Positions 46,013-56,537 of a stretch of DNA of 64,000 nucleotides are shown here, in pieces. The stretch spans positions 32,646,227-32,710,226 of the forward strand of contig NC_088873.1 in the NCBI RefSeq assembly GCF_032884065.1, given 5' to 3'. The translations under genes were made by a program, and so were the position numbers. The notes under the pieces were generated by a model. It worked only from the letters and a program-made list of their open reading frames with translations, searched no databases and was not told the DNA's origin. The stretch's first letter is position 1; the number at the start of each line of letters is the position of its first letter. Source of the stretch: Artemia franciscana. Lineage: Eukaryota > Arthropoda > Branchiopoda > Anostraca > Artemiidae.

Positions 46013-47790
46013 TGGAGGACTACTCGTCTACTTTGCTTCTCCAATTAGAGGAATTGAAAATCTCTGGGTGAATAACCTACCGTTAATTTAGGGTGAGGAC
46101 TACTGGTCTACTTTGCTTCTCCAATTAAAGGCATTGAAAATCCCTGGGTGAATAACCTTCCAGTAATTTGAGGTGAGGACTACTCGTCTACTTTGCATCT
46201 CCAATTAAAGGCATTGAATCCCCCTTAGTGAATAACCTTCCATTAATTTGGGGTGAGGACTACTCGTCTACTTTGCTCCTCCAATTAAAGGGATTGAAAA
46301 TCTCTGGGTGAATAACATTCCATTAATTTGGGGTGAGCACTACTGGTCTGCTTTGCTTCTCCAATTAAAAACATTGAAAATCCCTGGGTGAATAACCCTT
46401 CATTAATTTGGGGTGAGGACTACTCATCTACTTTGCTTCTCCAATTAAAGGCATTGAAAATCCCTGGGTGAATAACCCTCCATTAAATTGGGGTAAGGTC
46501 TACTCGTCTACTTTGCTTCTCCAATTAAAGGCATTGAAAATCCCTGGGTGAATAACCTTCCGTAAATTTGGGGTGAGCACTACTGATCTACTTTGCTTCT
46601 CCAATTAAAGGCATTGAAAATTCCTGGTAATTTGAGGTGAGGACTACTCGTCTACTTTGTATCTCCAATTAAGGGCATTGAATCCCCCTGGGTGAATAAC
46701 CTTCCATTAATTTGGGGTGAGCAGTACTGGTCTGCTTTTGCTTCTCTAATTAAAGGAATTGAGAATCCCTGGGTGGATAACCTTCCATTAATTTGGGTTG
46801 AAGACTACTCGTCTACTTTGCTTCTCCAATTAAAGGCATTGAAAATCCCTTCCATTAATTTGGGGTAAGGACTACTCGTCTACTTTGCTTCTCCAATTAA
46901 AGGCATTGAAAATGCCTGGGTGAACAACCTTCCGTAAGTTTGGGGTGAGCACTACTGATCTACTTTGCTTCTCCAATTGAAGGCATCGAAAATCCCTGGG
47001 TGAATAACCTTCCATTAATTTGGGGTAAGGACTACTCGTCTACTTTACTTCTCCAATTAGAGGCATTGAAAATCCCTGGGTGAATAACCTTCCATTAACT
47101 TGGGGTGAGGACTACTCGTCTACTTTGCTTCTCCAATTAAAGGCACTGAAAATCCCTTGGTGAATAACCTTCCATTAGTTTGGAGTGAGCATTACTGGTT
47201 TGCTTTGCTTCTCCAATTAAAGGTATTAACAATCCCTGGGTGAATAACCTTCCATTAATTTGGGGTGAGGACTACTCGTCTACTTTGCATATCCAATTAA
47301 AGGAATTGAAAATCCCTGGGTAAATAACCTTCCGTAAATTTAGGGAAAGCACTACTGATCTACTTTGCTTCTCCAATTAAAGGCATTGAAAATCCCTGGG
47401 TAAATAACCTTCTATTAATTTGGGGTAAGGACTACTCGTCTACTTTGCTTCTCCAATTAAAGGCACTGAAAATCCCTTGATGAATAACCTTCTATTAATT
47501 TGGGGTGAGTACTACTGGTCTGCTTTGCTTCTCCAATTAAAGGCATTGAAAATCCCTGGGTGAATAACCTTCTATTAATTTGGGGTGAGGACTACTCGTC
47601 TACTTTGCATCTCCAATTAAAGGCATTGAAAATCCCTGGGTGAATACCTTCCGTAAATTTGGGGTGAGCACTACTGGTCGCTTGATTGAAATTCCATTAA
47701 TTTGGGGCGAGGAATACTGGTCTACTTCGCTTCTCCAATTAAAGGAATTGAAAATCCCTGGGTGAATAACCTTCCATTAATTGATTTACC
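46013..47790 (+). repeat. 80-bp satellite array with higher-order structure (~23 monomers)
   Basis: Consensus order per monomer: GGACTACTCGTCTACTTTGC, TTCTCCAATTAAAGGCATTG, AAAATCCCTGGGTGAATAAC, CTTCCATTAATTTGGGGTGA (80 bp). Three head variants can be told apart: A (ACTACTCGTCTAC), B (CACTACTGGTCTGC) and C (CACTACTGATCTAC). They recur in phrases such as B-A-A-C and A-B-A-C, so the array is a higher-order repeat. Three monomers carry internal deletions (near 46620, 46850 and 47690). It lies in PDE12 intron 1. Confidence 0.96.
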
Positions 47791-48959
47791 TTTCCGCTAA
47801 AAAAAAACTTGACATAGGACGGGCGGGGTTTTCCGAGAATCAAGGGTCACTTTATGGCTCCAGTAAAGCAAATTGAAAATTTTTGTCTGATCCAACTTTA
47901 AATAAGTACTAAAAATTGACAACGGATGGGATGGGGCTGTTGTCAAACTTAAAAGAAGGTGCATTGTGACAACCTTTATTCTATGAAGTTCACAGGGGGT
48001 GTTGGAAGGGCCACCAAGGGCACAAATAATACCTCAAACAATACAGAATGAAAACGATTGCATTTTTTTTGCTTGAGACAAGATGTTATCCATATATATT
48101 TCCACTGCAAAGTTGGCCGCGGGAGAAGACTAGCCACAATTGGACTTTGCTCGTTTCTGCACTAAGTCAGATCTTAGCTTATTCTTGTACCGAACAAGGC
48201 CATAGAACATTCTCACGAAACAAGACTTATGCAATGTTTACAGACAGTCATTATCTGTTTTTTTTTTCAAATATGCACCCTCAACAATGAGGTTCTTGGC
48301 CCCTCAAAATTTTCAAAATGATGTACCTTATGAACAAATTTCTGTTCCAATACACTTCGATCAGCTCATCAAGGATTCTTCTTCTTCTTCTTTTTATTGT
48401 TTGGTTTAACTGAAAGCAAAATATCTCCTCCATTCAAAAAAACTAACGACATTACTACTGTTAGTACTAACGACTTACCCAGTCCTCTTCTACATAGACT
48501 ACTGAAATCTTTTTCAACCCACACATGTAAAAACCATCCTTTTTAGCCAACGGAAGGATTATAAAGAACTTTCCAAAGTAAAAGGTCAAATTCATTAATC
48601 CTGCCTCAAGACCGCACTTTTCATTGTGTGAACCTTATTTTTTTTATATTTTTTCCATTTTTCTCTAGTTTCCATATCCCAAGATCATCTAGGAAAAAAA
48701 AATGGAGAAAAATGACAAAAACGAATATTGTTCCTGCAACACCATTATTCATGTATTTTTTCACACTATTTTGACAGTTTTTTGGAATGCTTTGTCCCTT
48801 ACTTGTCTCTAAAACGAGCGTTTAATGGAATACCATATTTTCCTTTTATTGTCCTGTTTGTCTACATTCCTTAAAAACAGACTTAGGGTCTGACACCTAC
48901 ACAGTAGGACGGAGGATAGCAAAGACATATATGCAGTAAGGAATATGAATACAGATTTT
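47791..48959 (-). other. PDE12 intron 1, middle part
   Basis: AT-rich intron sequence. An 80-codon plus frame at 48048-48290 has no known motif. A CTTCTTCTTCTTC tract lies near 48377. Nothing is supported as a gene. Confidence 0.45.
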
Positions 48960-49830
48960 TCTGGCATTTTCCCGTCGGTCAAATGCCATATAGCGATCGC
49001 AATTTCTGTCTGTCCGTCTGTCGGTCCCAGCTTTGCTAGTTCAGGCACTTCCGGATAAGCTAGGACGATGAAATTTGGAGGGCGTATCAGTGACTGTACA
49101 GATTAAAATACAAATAGTAGCTTTCCCGATTCAGCCATCTGGGGGGAGGAGTGGGGGGACGGTTTTAATCAGAAAAAATGGAAAAGTGAGGTATTTTTTA
49201 ACTTTGGAACAAGTGATCGGATCTTAATGAAATTTGATATTTAGAGGGACCTCGTGTCTCAGAACTCTTATTTTAAATCCCGAACGGGTCCAGAGACATT
49301 GGGCGGAGTTGGAGGGGGAAACCTAAAATCTTGGAAAATGCTTAGAGTGGAGAGATAGGGATGAAACTTGGTGGGAAGAATAAGCACAAATCCTAGATAC
49401 GTGAATGACATTACCAGATCAGATCCGCTCTCTTTGGGGAACTGGGGTGATTTCCATTGCTTTGGCTAGTTTGGTGCTTCTGGACGTGCTAGGATGATGA
49501 AAATTGGTAGGCGTACCAGGGACCAGCACAAATTGACTTGATAACAGTCGTTTCACCAATTCAACCATCTGGAGGGGGGTCTGGATAGAGTGGAAATCGT
49601 AAAAATTGAGGTATGTCTATCTTACGAATGGGTGATCGGATCTTAATGAGACTTGATATATCTTTCGGGGAGTTGAGGGGATTTCTAGTGCTTTGGCGAG
49701 CTCGAGGACAAGCACAAGTTCTAGATACGTGATTGAAATAACCAGACCGGATCCGATATCTTTGGGGGAGTTGGAGGAATTTCTAGTGCTTTGGCGAGTA
49801 CGGTGTTTCTTGACGTACAATGATAACTCT
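48960..49830 (+). repeat. Dispersed repeat R2, direct copy
   Basis: Blocks include TCTGTCTGTCCGTCTGTCGG, AAGCTAGGACGATGAAATTT, GTGATCGGATCTTAATGAAA, TTATTTTAAATCCCGAACGG and TAAGCACAAATCCTAGATAC. The same blocks occur inverted at 50290-51310. Internally the GATCGGATCTTAATGA and TCCTAGATACGTGA parts recur (49213, 49630; 49400, 49720), so the repeat is itself partly tandem. Confidence 0.8.
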
Positions 49831-49989
49831 AGTACTGAGTCTAATTTTAGGTTCCGACCTCGTCACAAGTGCCATATGAGCTTTTGGCTCTTGTTAATAA
49901 ATGAATACAAACAATCTTTTTTCACCAAAATTTTCAAGAAGCTCATCAAAATCTCGAAATCTCCAAACTACTACTGCTACTACTAACAA

Positions 49990-50202
49990 ATCACAACATC
50001 ACCAAGCCCCCTGAGGCCAACACAGCTACGCACGTTCCTCCTCCGTCCCAATATATTCAAAGCCTCCGTCTTTACACCCTCCCAGGAAGTTCCCAGTTCC
50101 TTTAAATATTTCTTTATGACATCCTCCTACCCCAACCACGGACGACCAGTTTTCCATTTAGCCCTAGATGGTTCGCTGAAAAGGACAATCTTCGGCAATC
50201 TG
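49990..50202 (-). mobile_element. RT-A retroelement C-terminus, part 1 (split copy)
   Basis: On the minus strand it contains the C-terminal blocks GRPWLG (near 50150), VIKKYLKELGTSW and VKTEALNILGRRRNV, the conserved end of RT-A. It breaks off at AATCTG (50202), and the family sequence resumes at 52104. The element was split by the 1.9-kb insertion at 50203-52103. Confidence 0.85.
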
Positions 50203-52103
50203 CAGGGTTCGGACAGGTCGGTTCGTTTCAAATTATAGGCTCTGTCCTATTTTTATAGGATTTCCCGGGCCCAAATATAGGCCAATTATAGGATTCGGAA
50301 GTCCTCGGGATCAGATCTGGGGTAGATGGCGTTGGATGCCTGGTCACATAAAGTACCAAGTTTCATCCCGATCCCTCCAATCTAAGCGTTTTCCATGATT
50401 TTAGGTCCCCCCTCAAATTCCCCCCAATGTCACCAGATCCAGTCGGGATTTAAAATAAGAGCTTTGAGACCCGATATCCTTCTAAATATCAAATTTCATT
50501 GAGATCCGATCACCCGTTCGTAAGTTAAATATACCTCATTTTTTCTAATTTTTCAGAATCAACCCCACCCCAAACTACCCCAAAGAGAGCGGATCCGTTC
50601 TGGTTATGTCAATCATGTATCTAGGACTTGTGCTTATTTTTCCCACCAAGTTTCAGCCCAATCCCTCCAATCTAAGAGTTTTCCATTATTTTAGGTCACC
50701 CCAAACTCCCCCCAATGTCACCAGATCCGGTCGGGATTTAAAATAAGAGCTTAGAGACACGATATCCTTCTAAATATCAAATTTCATTGAGATACGATCA
50801 CCCGTCCGTAAGTTAAAAATACCACATTTTTTCTAATTTTTCAGAATCAACCCCCCCTCCCAACTACACCAAAGAGAGCGGATCCGTTCTGGTTATGTCA
50901 ATCATGTATCTAGAACGTGTGCTTATTTTCAGCCCAAACCCTCCAATCTAAGTGTTTTCCAAGATTTTAGGTTTCCCCTCCAAACTCCCCCAATGTCACC
51001 AGATCCAGTCGGGATTTAAAGTAACAGCTCTGAAACACGATATCCTTCCAAACATTAAATTTCATTAAGATCTGATCAACCGTTCGTAAGTTAGAAATAC
51101 TTCATTTTTCTATTTTTTTTGAATTAACGGGCCCCCCACTCCCCCCAGATGGTCAAATCGGGAAAATGACTATTTCTAATTTAATCTGGTCCAGTTCCTG
51201 ATACGCCTGCCAAATTTCATCGTCCTAGCTTACCTGGAACTGCCTGAAGTAGCAAAACCGGGACCGACAGACAGACAGACCGACAGAATTTTGCGATTGC
51301 TATATGTCACTTGGTTAATACCAAGTGCCATAAAAACACTATGCTACAATGAGATTAACCGAACAGACGGACCAAAGGATGATGAGGCGATAAACGACAA
51401 AAAGCTGATTTCGACAATCTTCCATTCAGGATGGCCAACTTTGTACTTATATCAGGGACATCAAACTTACGAATTATCTTACCATTGCTATACCAAGGGG
51501 GGAGATAAAGTAAAAATTTACAATATCTGAAATAAAAAGTCCGAATCTGATTAAAATCATTTTTCTTTAGAAGGGGATAAAGACCAGATAGATAAAGGAC
51601 AGATTGATCAGAGAATGTAGCATATAGCCTACCCAATGCACGTCAATTATACTTCCCTCGATTAGCAACTATCTTAGAATAGCCCATTTGAATAACTGGG
51701 CCGTATTCACATCAGCCAGCCAGCGTTCAGCCAGGAAACACATAAGTCGCAAGAACTCCAGTCTCATTAAGCAGAGACTGCTAGCCTATATACTGATCTT
51801 TGCTCATTTCGGACAGGCCCAACATGACAAAAAACAAAACATAGGCTACTAAGTCAACACAACAGCATAGCCCAGGCAGAAGCAGCTTACTAAGCCCAAC
51901 ACAAAGCATTAGTTAAGTTCAAAAAGCTCAACAGTTGTAATTAATTATCAATCTACACCAAAAGACAGAAAATTGCAAATCATGAGCAATGTTCTTAGTG
52001 CTCTTCATCCGAAAATATAGGAATAATAGGATTTTAGCCAAAATATAGGCATTTTATAGGAGTGCATTAAAATATAGGAATTTATAGGCGAGTCCGAACA
52101 CTG
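50203..52103. mobile_element. Non-autonomous DNA transposon (CAG...CTG ends, 6-bp target duplication) inserted in an RT-A copy
   Basis: The ends are CAGGGTTCGGAC at the left and GTCCGAACACTG at the right (12-bp inverted repeats, one mismatch). Both sides carry clusters of TATAGGA/TATAGGC motifs (about four at left, six at right), as expected for transposase-binding subterminal repeats. Flanking AATCTG is present on both sides. CAG...CTG ends resemble hAT elements, but hAT duplicates 8 bp and only six bases match here, so the superfamily is open. The interior has an R2 copy and no transposase. Confidence 0.82.
50290..51310 (-). repeat. Dispersed repeat R2, inverted copy, three tandem ~280-290 bp units
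   Basis: CCCTCCAATCTAAG recurs at 50373, 50663 and 50939 (periods 290 and 276). Each is followed by TTTTCCATGATTTTAGGT, ATGTCACCAGATCC, GGGATTTAAAATAAGAGCTT and AAATTTCATTGAGAT. The far end has GACCGACAGACAGACAGACC. It is the reverse of 48960-49830 and lies wholly inside the transposon at 50203-52103. Confidence 0.85.
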
Positions 52104-52150
52104 AATCTGTCATCCTTCATCCGCAGAACTTGTCATAGCCTAAAGAAATT
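52104..52150 (-). mobile_element. RT-A retroelement C-terminus, part 2 (split copy)
   Basis: It continues the family sequence broken at 50202. On the minus strand it reads CTGCGGATGAAGGATGACAG, corresponding to the LRMKDDRLP part seen in the other RT-A copies. Confidence 0.8.
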
Positions 52151-52726
52151 TATAGCTTCAGTCAATCAATTTATAAAAAGTAAAACAAATATATTACTAT
52201 GCAAACCCATTTGCATGATTCCCAAAAAAGGAAGAAAAGTTTAATAAATTAACATTTAAAAACAGAGAGAAGTTTTTAAAACTGCATTATCAAACCATCG
52301 GTTGGAACTGATCAAACACTTTTTTATGTTTTCTAAGCGTACTTAAGGTGTGTTCAAGAGGCCAACTGCAATTAACAATAATTCCTTATTTGAGATTACC
52401 TTTGTCCTAAAATCACAAATAAAAAATTTAGCCACTTAAAAGCTTAAAATGCATAAAAGAGGCTAATATCTTAGTCCCTTTTGCACACTCAATAACAGAA
52501 ATCATGTACAATTTTTGTTATCTAATGTCTTGGAACAAAAATAGCAACAAATAATGAATTATCATTAATGATATTGGCTTTTAGAGCACATCCCATGATC
52601 CCCTACCTCTTTCTACTAAAAAGGATAGCTTAGCCTGAAGCAATTATACGCATTTATAAATGAGCGTACTGAAGCAAATATGAAGTCCAATGCTAGAAAA
52701 AGACTAAGACATTGAAAAGTACTTAC
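52151..52726 (-). other. PDE12 intron 1, donor-side part
   Basis: Unique AT-rich sequence ending at the exon 1 donor (AAGGA followed by GTAAGT). No gene is seen. Confidence 0.5.
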
Positions 52727-53268
52727 TCCTTGGAAAGAGAGGTGATGCTTCTAAACCATTTGAATTTTGCAAGAGATTCGTCAGCGTTTTCAAGCTCAGT
52801 CACTGGATAACAAGGGAATCCGACCAAAATACATTTGATTATTTTTAAAGAAATAACACTAGGAGTATTCCAAACTATTGAATAGGTCTTATTAAAAATT
52901 TCTACTGGGTAGTTGGAATCTTTAAGTATATCTAAAGTAGAAATGTGGGATTTATTTGGGTTATTCGAAAGTTTAAGAGTTATGTTCATTTCGTCTGAAG
53001 TCTTTTTCAGCCTTTTATACTGTTTAGCAAGTGTCTTTTCAATTGTGTGCTTAATTTTTAACTCAGTTTCTTCACAAGTCTCTGCCACAGGTCGAGTAAA
53101 ATTGAAAACCCGTAACAAATTACTGTTTGGATCTTCAAGCTGGAAACTTATGCAAAAATGATCACTTTTATCTGATATTTTAACATTGAATTTATCCATT
53201 CTTGAGAAGCCAGAGTAGATCGAATGGTTTCTTCTTGATATTCTTCTGAAAAATTGTAGCAACAGCAT
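52727..53268 (-). CDS. PDE12: PDE12 exon 1: start codon, mitochondrial presequence, N-terminal domain
   Basis: PDE12 removes poly(A) from mitochondrial RNAs and degrades 2',5'-oligoadenylates. Residues 1-180 lie here. The first 24 residues (MLLLQFFRRISRRNHSIYSG then FSRM) are hydrophobic and Arg-rich with no acidic residue, a typical mitochondrial targeting peptide, which supports the Met at 53268. The N-terminal domain follows, with HFCISFQLEDPNSNLLRVFN, a charged helix EETELKIKHTIEKTLAKQYK, IVWNTPSVISLKIIKCILVG and FPCYPVTELENADESLAKFK before WFRS. Human PDE12 has LSFAL..., MAGFPVCPKLSLEFGDPASS and LFRWYKEA at the same places. The donor is a perfect GTAAGT and leaves GA for Glu181. An acceptor-like TTATTCTTCAG lies 11 bases upstream of the ATG, so the 5' UTR may be spliced. 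Confidence 0.93.
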
Positions 53269-53805
53269 GAGTTCAGGCCCTGAAGAATAACATTAAAATA
53301 TTGAGTTAAATCGTATCTAAAACAGAGGTATACTATGATATATAGATCCCACTTTCTATGAGGAAGGCTGGGACAACAATCAGCCATGTGCAAAAGAGTA
53401 AGGGCCTCCTAGCCCATCCCCTTTCAAAAACTTAAGTCATTTAGAATTTGTCTCAATTCCTTCTATAATTTTTTATACAACTTACCTACTTTTGACATAT
53501 TAATGAATCTCCTTGCCCTTGCTAAAAGTGAATTTCCAGGTACAGAACTATGGCAGACAGGAGGTTCAGTTCAGGAGGTGCAGAACAGATTCCAGGCAGG
53601 AGGTAGTAGCAGTCAGCTTCGGACAAAAGGACGATAGCAATTTTGAATGTGGAATATGTAGGCCTTAAGAAACAATCAAGATCTTCATCTTCAACTGCCA
53701 AAAGAATGCAAGAGCCACAGGAACTGATCCAGAGCCATAATTCGAGAGGGGAAACAGTGCCATGAGGGATTAAGTGCCACTTTTTTAAAGTGCCAAAAAA
53801 ACTGT
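53269..53805 (-). other. Region upstream of PDE12 coding exon 1
   Basis: It contains a possible 3' splice site just before the start codon and a balanced-composition block 53540-53800. On the plus strand that block reads MADRRFSSGGAEQIPGRR, then after two stops KRTIAILNVEYVGLKKQSRS and RMQEPQELIQSHNSRGETVP, which looks like a dead repeat-encoded frame. A 105-codon minus frame covers the same DNA. I cannot name it. Confidence 0.4.
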
Positions 53806-53935
53806 AGCATGAAGAACGAGGTGTTGCGGAGGGGGGCAACCGCTTTTAAATATTTAATAATTTCTATTTATTTTAAGTCTTAATGTTGGTCCTTACTTTC
53901 AGTTGAAAAAAACTTGTTTTTTTTTATTATTTAAT
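53806..53935 (+). repeat. Solo terminal block of R1 family, copy f
   Basis: The diagnostic order is ACTGTAGCATGAAGAACGAG, GAGGGGGGCAACCGC, TTATTTTAAGTCTTAATGTT, CCTTACTTTCAGTTG. It is more diverged than the other copies. Confidence 0.7.
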
Positions 53936-54070
53936 GAAGCTTAGAGACAAACATTTTTCTAATGGCAATGGTTAAAGTGTGTCTATTAAGGTAAAAGTAT
54001 ATAAATTGAAAAAAGTAATTAATTACAAAAAAATGTACTGAACAATAGCCTACTTACAAAAACTAAGATA

Positions 54071-54505
54071 CAAACTCCCAGCATTCAGTTTTATTGAGCA
54101 ATGGTGAAGTGTTGGATAGATATTTTTTAACAATGTCAACAGTTTTGAAATTGGTTATGAAGCACCAAAACATTTCATGCCTTTAGGCTCCTTTTGTTTA
54201 TATGCCTTTTGTGCCTTTATTATTGTGCCATTATTTCATGCCTTTTGTTTATAAATAGTAATGCATTATCAAAGTAGTTTGTTAAAAGTAAAACATTAAA
54301 ACTAAAATTAAAAAAATCAAACACAATTTTTAATTCAACTTTTTAGTCTAATTTTGAATACCAAAAACCAATATATTTGACACCTTTATACTTCATAACT
54401 GTAAAAAATTAAATCTTTTTCAAAGAGACAACTTGATAAATACAATCACTCCTGGAAAAAAATGACAATAAAAAACAAAATAAAAACATATCCATTTAGA
54501 GGGAA
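54071..54505 (+). repeat. 435-bp segmental duplication, copy 1
   Basis: From AAACTCCCAGCATTCAGTTT to ATCCATTTAGAGGGAAA. It is almost identical, and equal in length, to 58158-58592, with only a handful of mismatches. Inside are ATTTCATGCCTTTAGGCTCC and GTTTATATGCCTTTTGTGCC. No open frame or terminal structure is seen, so its nature is unknown. Confidence 0.92.
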
Positions 54506-55209
54506 AATACAAAAATTCCCAGCATTCTGTTCAGGAGAAATATTTCTGATTACAGTGGCTTCATATATCAGCTTATGAGTACTCTTACAATGCAAGTAAA
54601 AGTTGACAGCATACTTTTACTGAAATTACCACTTATTAAGTTGTTTTCCTTGTGTTTTCTATAATAATACAAACTTTCTTGTGTACTAATAACTGCACTA
54701 ATCACTAATAAACAAATATATATTTAGGATAACCATAAAAAGCTGATTCTTTGATTAAATATTATTGAGAGTTAGGCTCCTATACATTCATTATTGACAA
54801 GGATTGTTATTTACTTACCAAGTTAAACATGTTACCATGTTACCACGTTATTCACTTACTTACTATGAACAATTTGACTTTTCTTTGCTTCAACCAAATC
54901 ATATAGAAAAAATGTTGGTGGAAAACTGGAAAGGAGTCACTCAGTCACAAATTAGAACTTATATTTTCCTCATTAAAGGTAAAAATCTATTGACAGGCAG
55001 CCAACAATGAGTTAGCACACATTTTCCCATGGTTTTTCCCTATTCAGCTCTTTTTTCTTTGGTTTCCTTATAGTTCCTTTATAGTCCCAAATTTCTAGGG
55101 GGGCATGCAACCCCCTGCCAGCACCCATGTTTCAGATAAAGCTACAGAATCACTAAAGGGCTGTTTTAGACAATAAAACATCATAATGAGTTATTGGTAA
55201 ATTTATAAC

Positions 55210-55598
55210 AGTTCATATGACTGACTTACCAATAAAGTGAATATACCATTTGATGCCTTTTTTTATGTTATTTACAAATATAATAATCACTTCTACTGTA
55301 TATTCAAATTTAAGCACTTTTTAACCTAACCGAACCTTAGAATAAGTAATTTTAGCACTGAGAAAATGTAGCATTATTTTTTTCAGAAACAACCAGAAAA
55401 AATGAGGCTGAGAAAACATAGCATTATTTTGCGGAAAAAGTGATAACTCATACTTTCATTCAAAATTCATCATTTTTAAGAGCTTAAAAAGTGCTTAAAT
55501 TTGCATTTACGGTAAAAGCAATTATTATATTTGTAAAGAACATAAAAAAGACATCAAGTGGCATATTCACTTTATTGGTAAGTCAGTTATATGAAGTC
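55210..55598. mobile_element. MITE with ~130-bp inverted ends (family M1)
   Basis: The left arm contains TTCATATGACTGACTTACCA, ATAAAGTGAATATACCATTT, AATATAATAATCACTTCTAC and TTCAAATTTAAGCACTTTTT. The right arm is the mirror: AAAAAGTGCTTAAATTTGCA, GCAATTATTATATTTGTAAA, TCACTTTATTGGTAAGTCAG. The spacer has the duplicated word AAACATAGCATTATTTT. A further partial right arm is at 55640-55750. Confidence 0.85.
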
Positions 55599-55639
55599 AG
55601 TTATATGAAGTTTCATAATTTTTTGAAAATTTGTCATTT

Positions 55640-55750
55640 TTAAGAGTTCAAAAGGTGCTTAAACTTGAGCAATTATTACATTTGTAAAGAACATAAAAAA
55701 GGCATCGAAGGGTATATCCACATTATTGGTAAGTTAGTTAAATGAACTTT
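55640..55750. repeat. Partial M1 MITE (right arm)
   Basis: It contains AAAAGGTGCTTAAACTTGAG, ATTACATTTGTAAAGAACAT and CACATTATTGGTAAGTTAGT: the right arm of M1 again, directly after the complete copy. Confidence 0.75.
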
Positions 55751-56537
55751 CGCAATTTTACTGAATTATTTAGGGGTCTGGGAAAATGTCAAAATATGTT
55801 GAATTAGAAATTTCTCTAACCAATTCTAAGTTGATATAGTAGAAAAAAGCTAGTTGAAGAAATGGAAGGTTTAAAATCTATTTTTTCTTCAGAGTATTTT
55901 TTTAAATCCATTCAAAATTTTCAAATTTTTAATATATAGGCTTGATGATCGAACAACTACATTTCCAAACTTTTTTTATAAGCAATGCTTCTGGAGAGAT
56001 ATCATTTCCAGGCTAAAACTATTAAGAAACTACCTGAGAATCACAATGAATCAGAATAGATTAAATAGTTTAGCAATTATGTTGATCAAAAGTGAAAACA
56101 CGAGGAAATTAGATTTTTAACTGATTTAGAAGGATTTTCAGAACAAAAACATAGAAATATATAAATTCATCTATTCATATTTAGTGATGTAGATTTATAT
56201 AGAAGAAATATTTTTGAATTTTGAACATTTTATTTTTTAATTTATGTAGAAGTTTACCTATCTAATGATCCATGCTATTTGATATATTTATTCACATGAC
56301 CAATGCTGAATTTGGATTTTGTTTAAATAGTTAATATATAGAGAAGGTCCCACAAAACAAATCCAATCAGGCCCTGGACCTATTCAATACAGGCCTATTA
56401 GCCATGACCTTTCATTCCATACCTTCCAATGCAGCTTGTTTCTTTTTGTCACAACCTATACTTTCAAGAGCCAAAAATAAATTGTTGCTATGATTACTTC
56501 TATCACTAAAGGGCACTGATCTTGGTAAAATTATAAC
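55751..56537. other. AT-rich spacer
   Basis: Between M1 copies. No open frame or repeat that I can support. Confidence 0.4.

Larger units (their letters stand above)
24040..53268 (-). other. PDE12: PDE12 gene span (complete coding region, 8 exons)
   Basis: Gene-level entry. The exons on the minus strand are 53268-52727, 44683-44375, 38256-38117, 36120-35958, 32007-31875, 29790-29635, 27782-27662 and 24314-24040. All seven introns are GT-AG and every phase fits. The sum is 1,839 nt, i.e. 612 codons and a TAA stop. That is almost exactly the length of human PDE12 (609). Intron sizes are 8.0, 6.1, 2.0, 3.9, 2.1, 1.9 and 3.3 kb. The introns hold nearly all the repeats of this part of the window. 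Confidence 0.95.

Noticed and set aside
50203..52103. Firm assignment to the hAT superfamily
   Set aside because: The terminal CAG/CTG and subterminal repeats fit, but the visible target duplication is 6 bp, not 8, and no transposase is present.
53522..53839. 105-codon minus-strand frame upstream of PDE12
   Set aside because: It runs into the R1 terminal block, and the opposite strand gives an equally protein-like but interrupted reading. It is probably a dead repeat.
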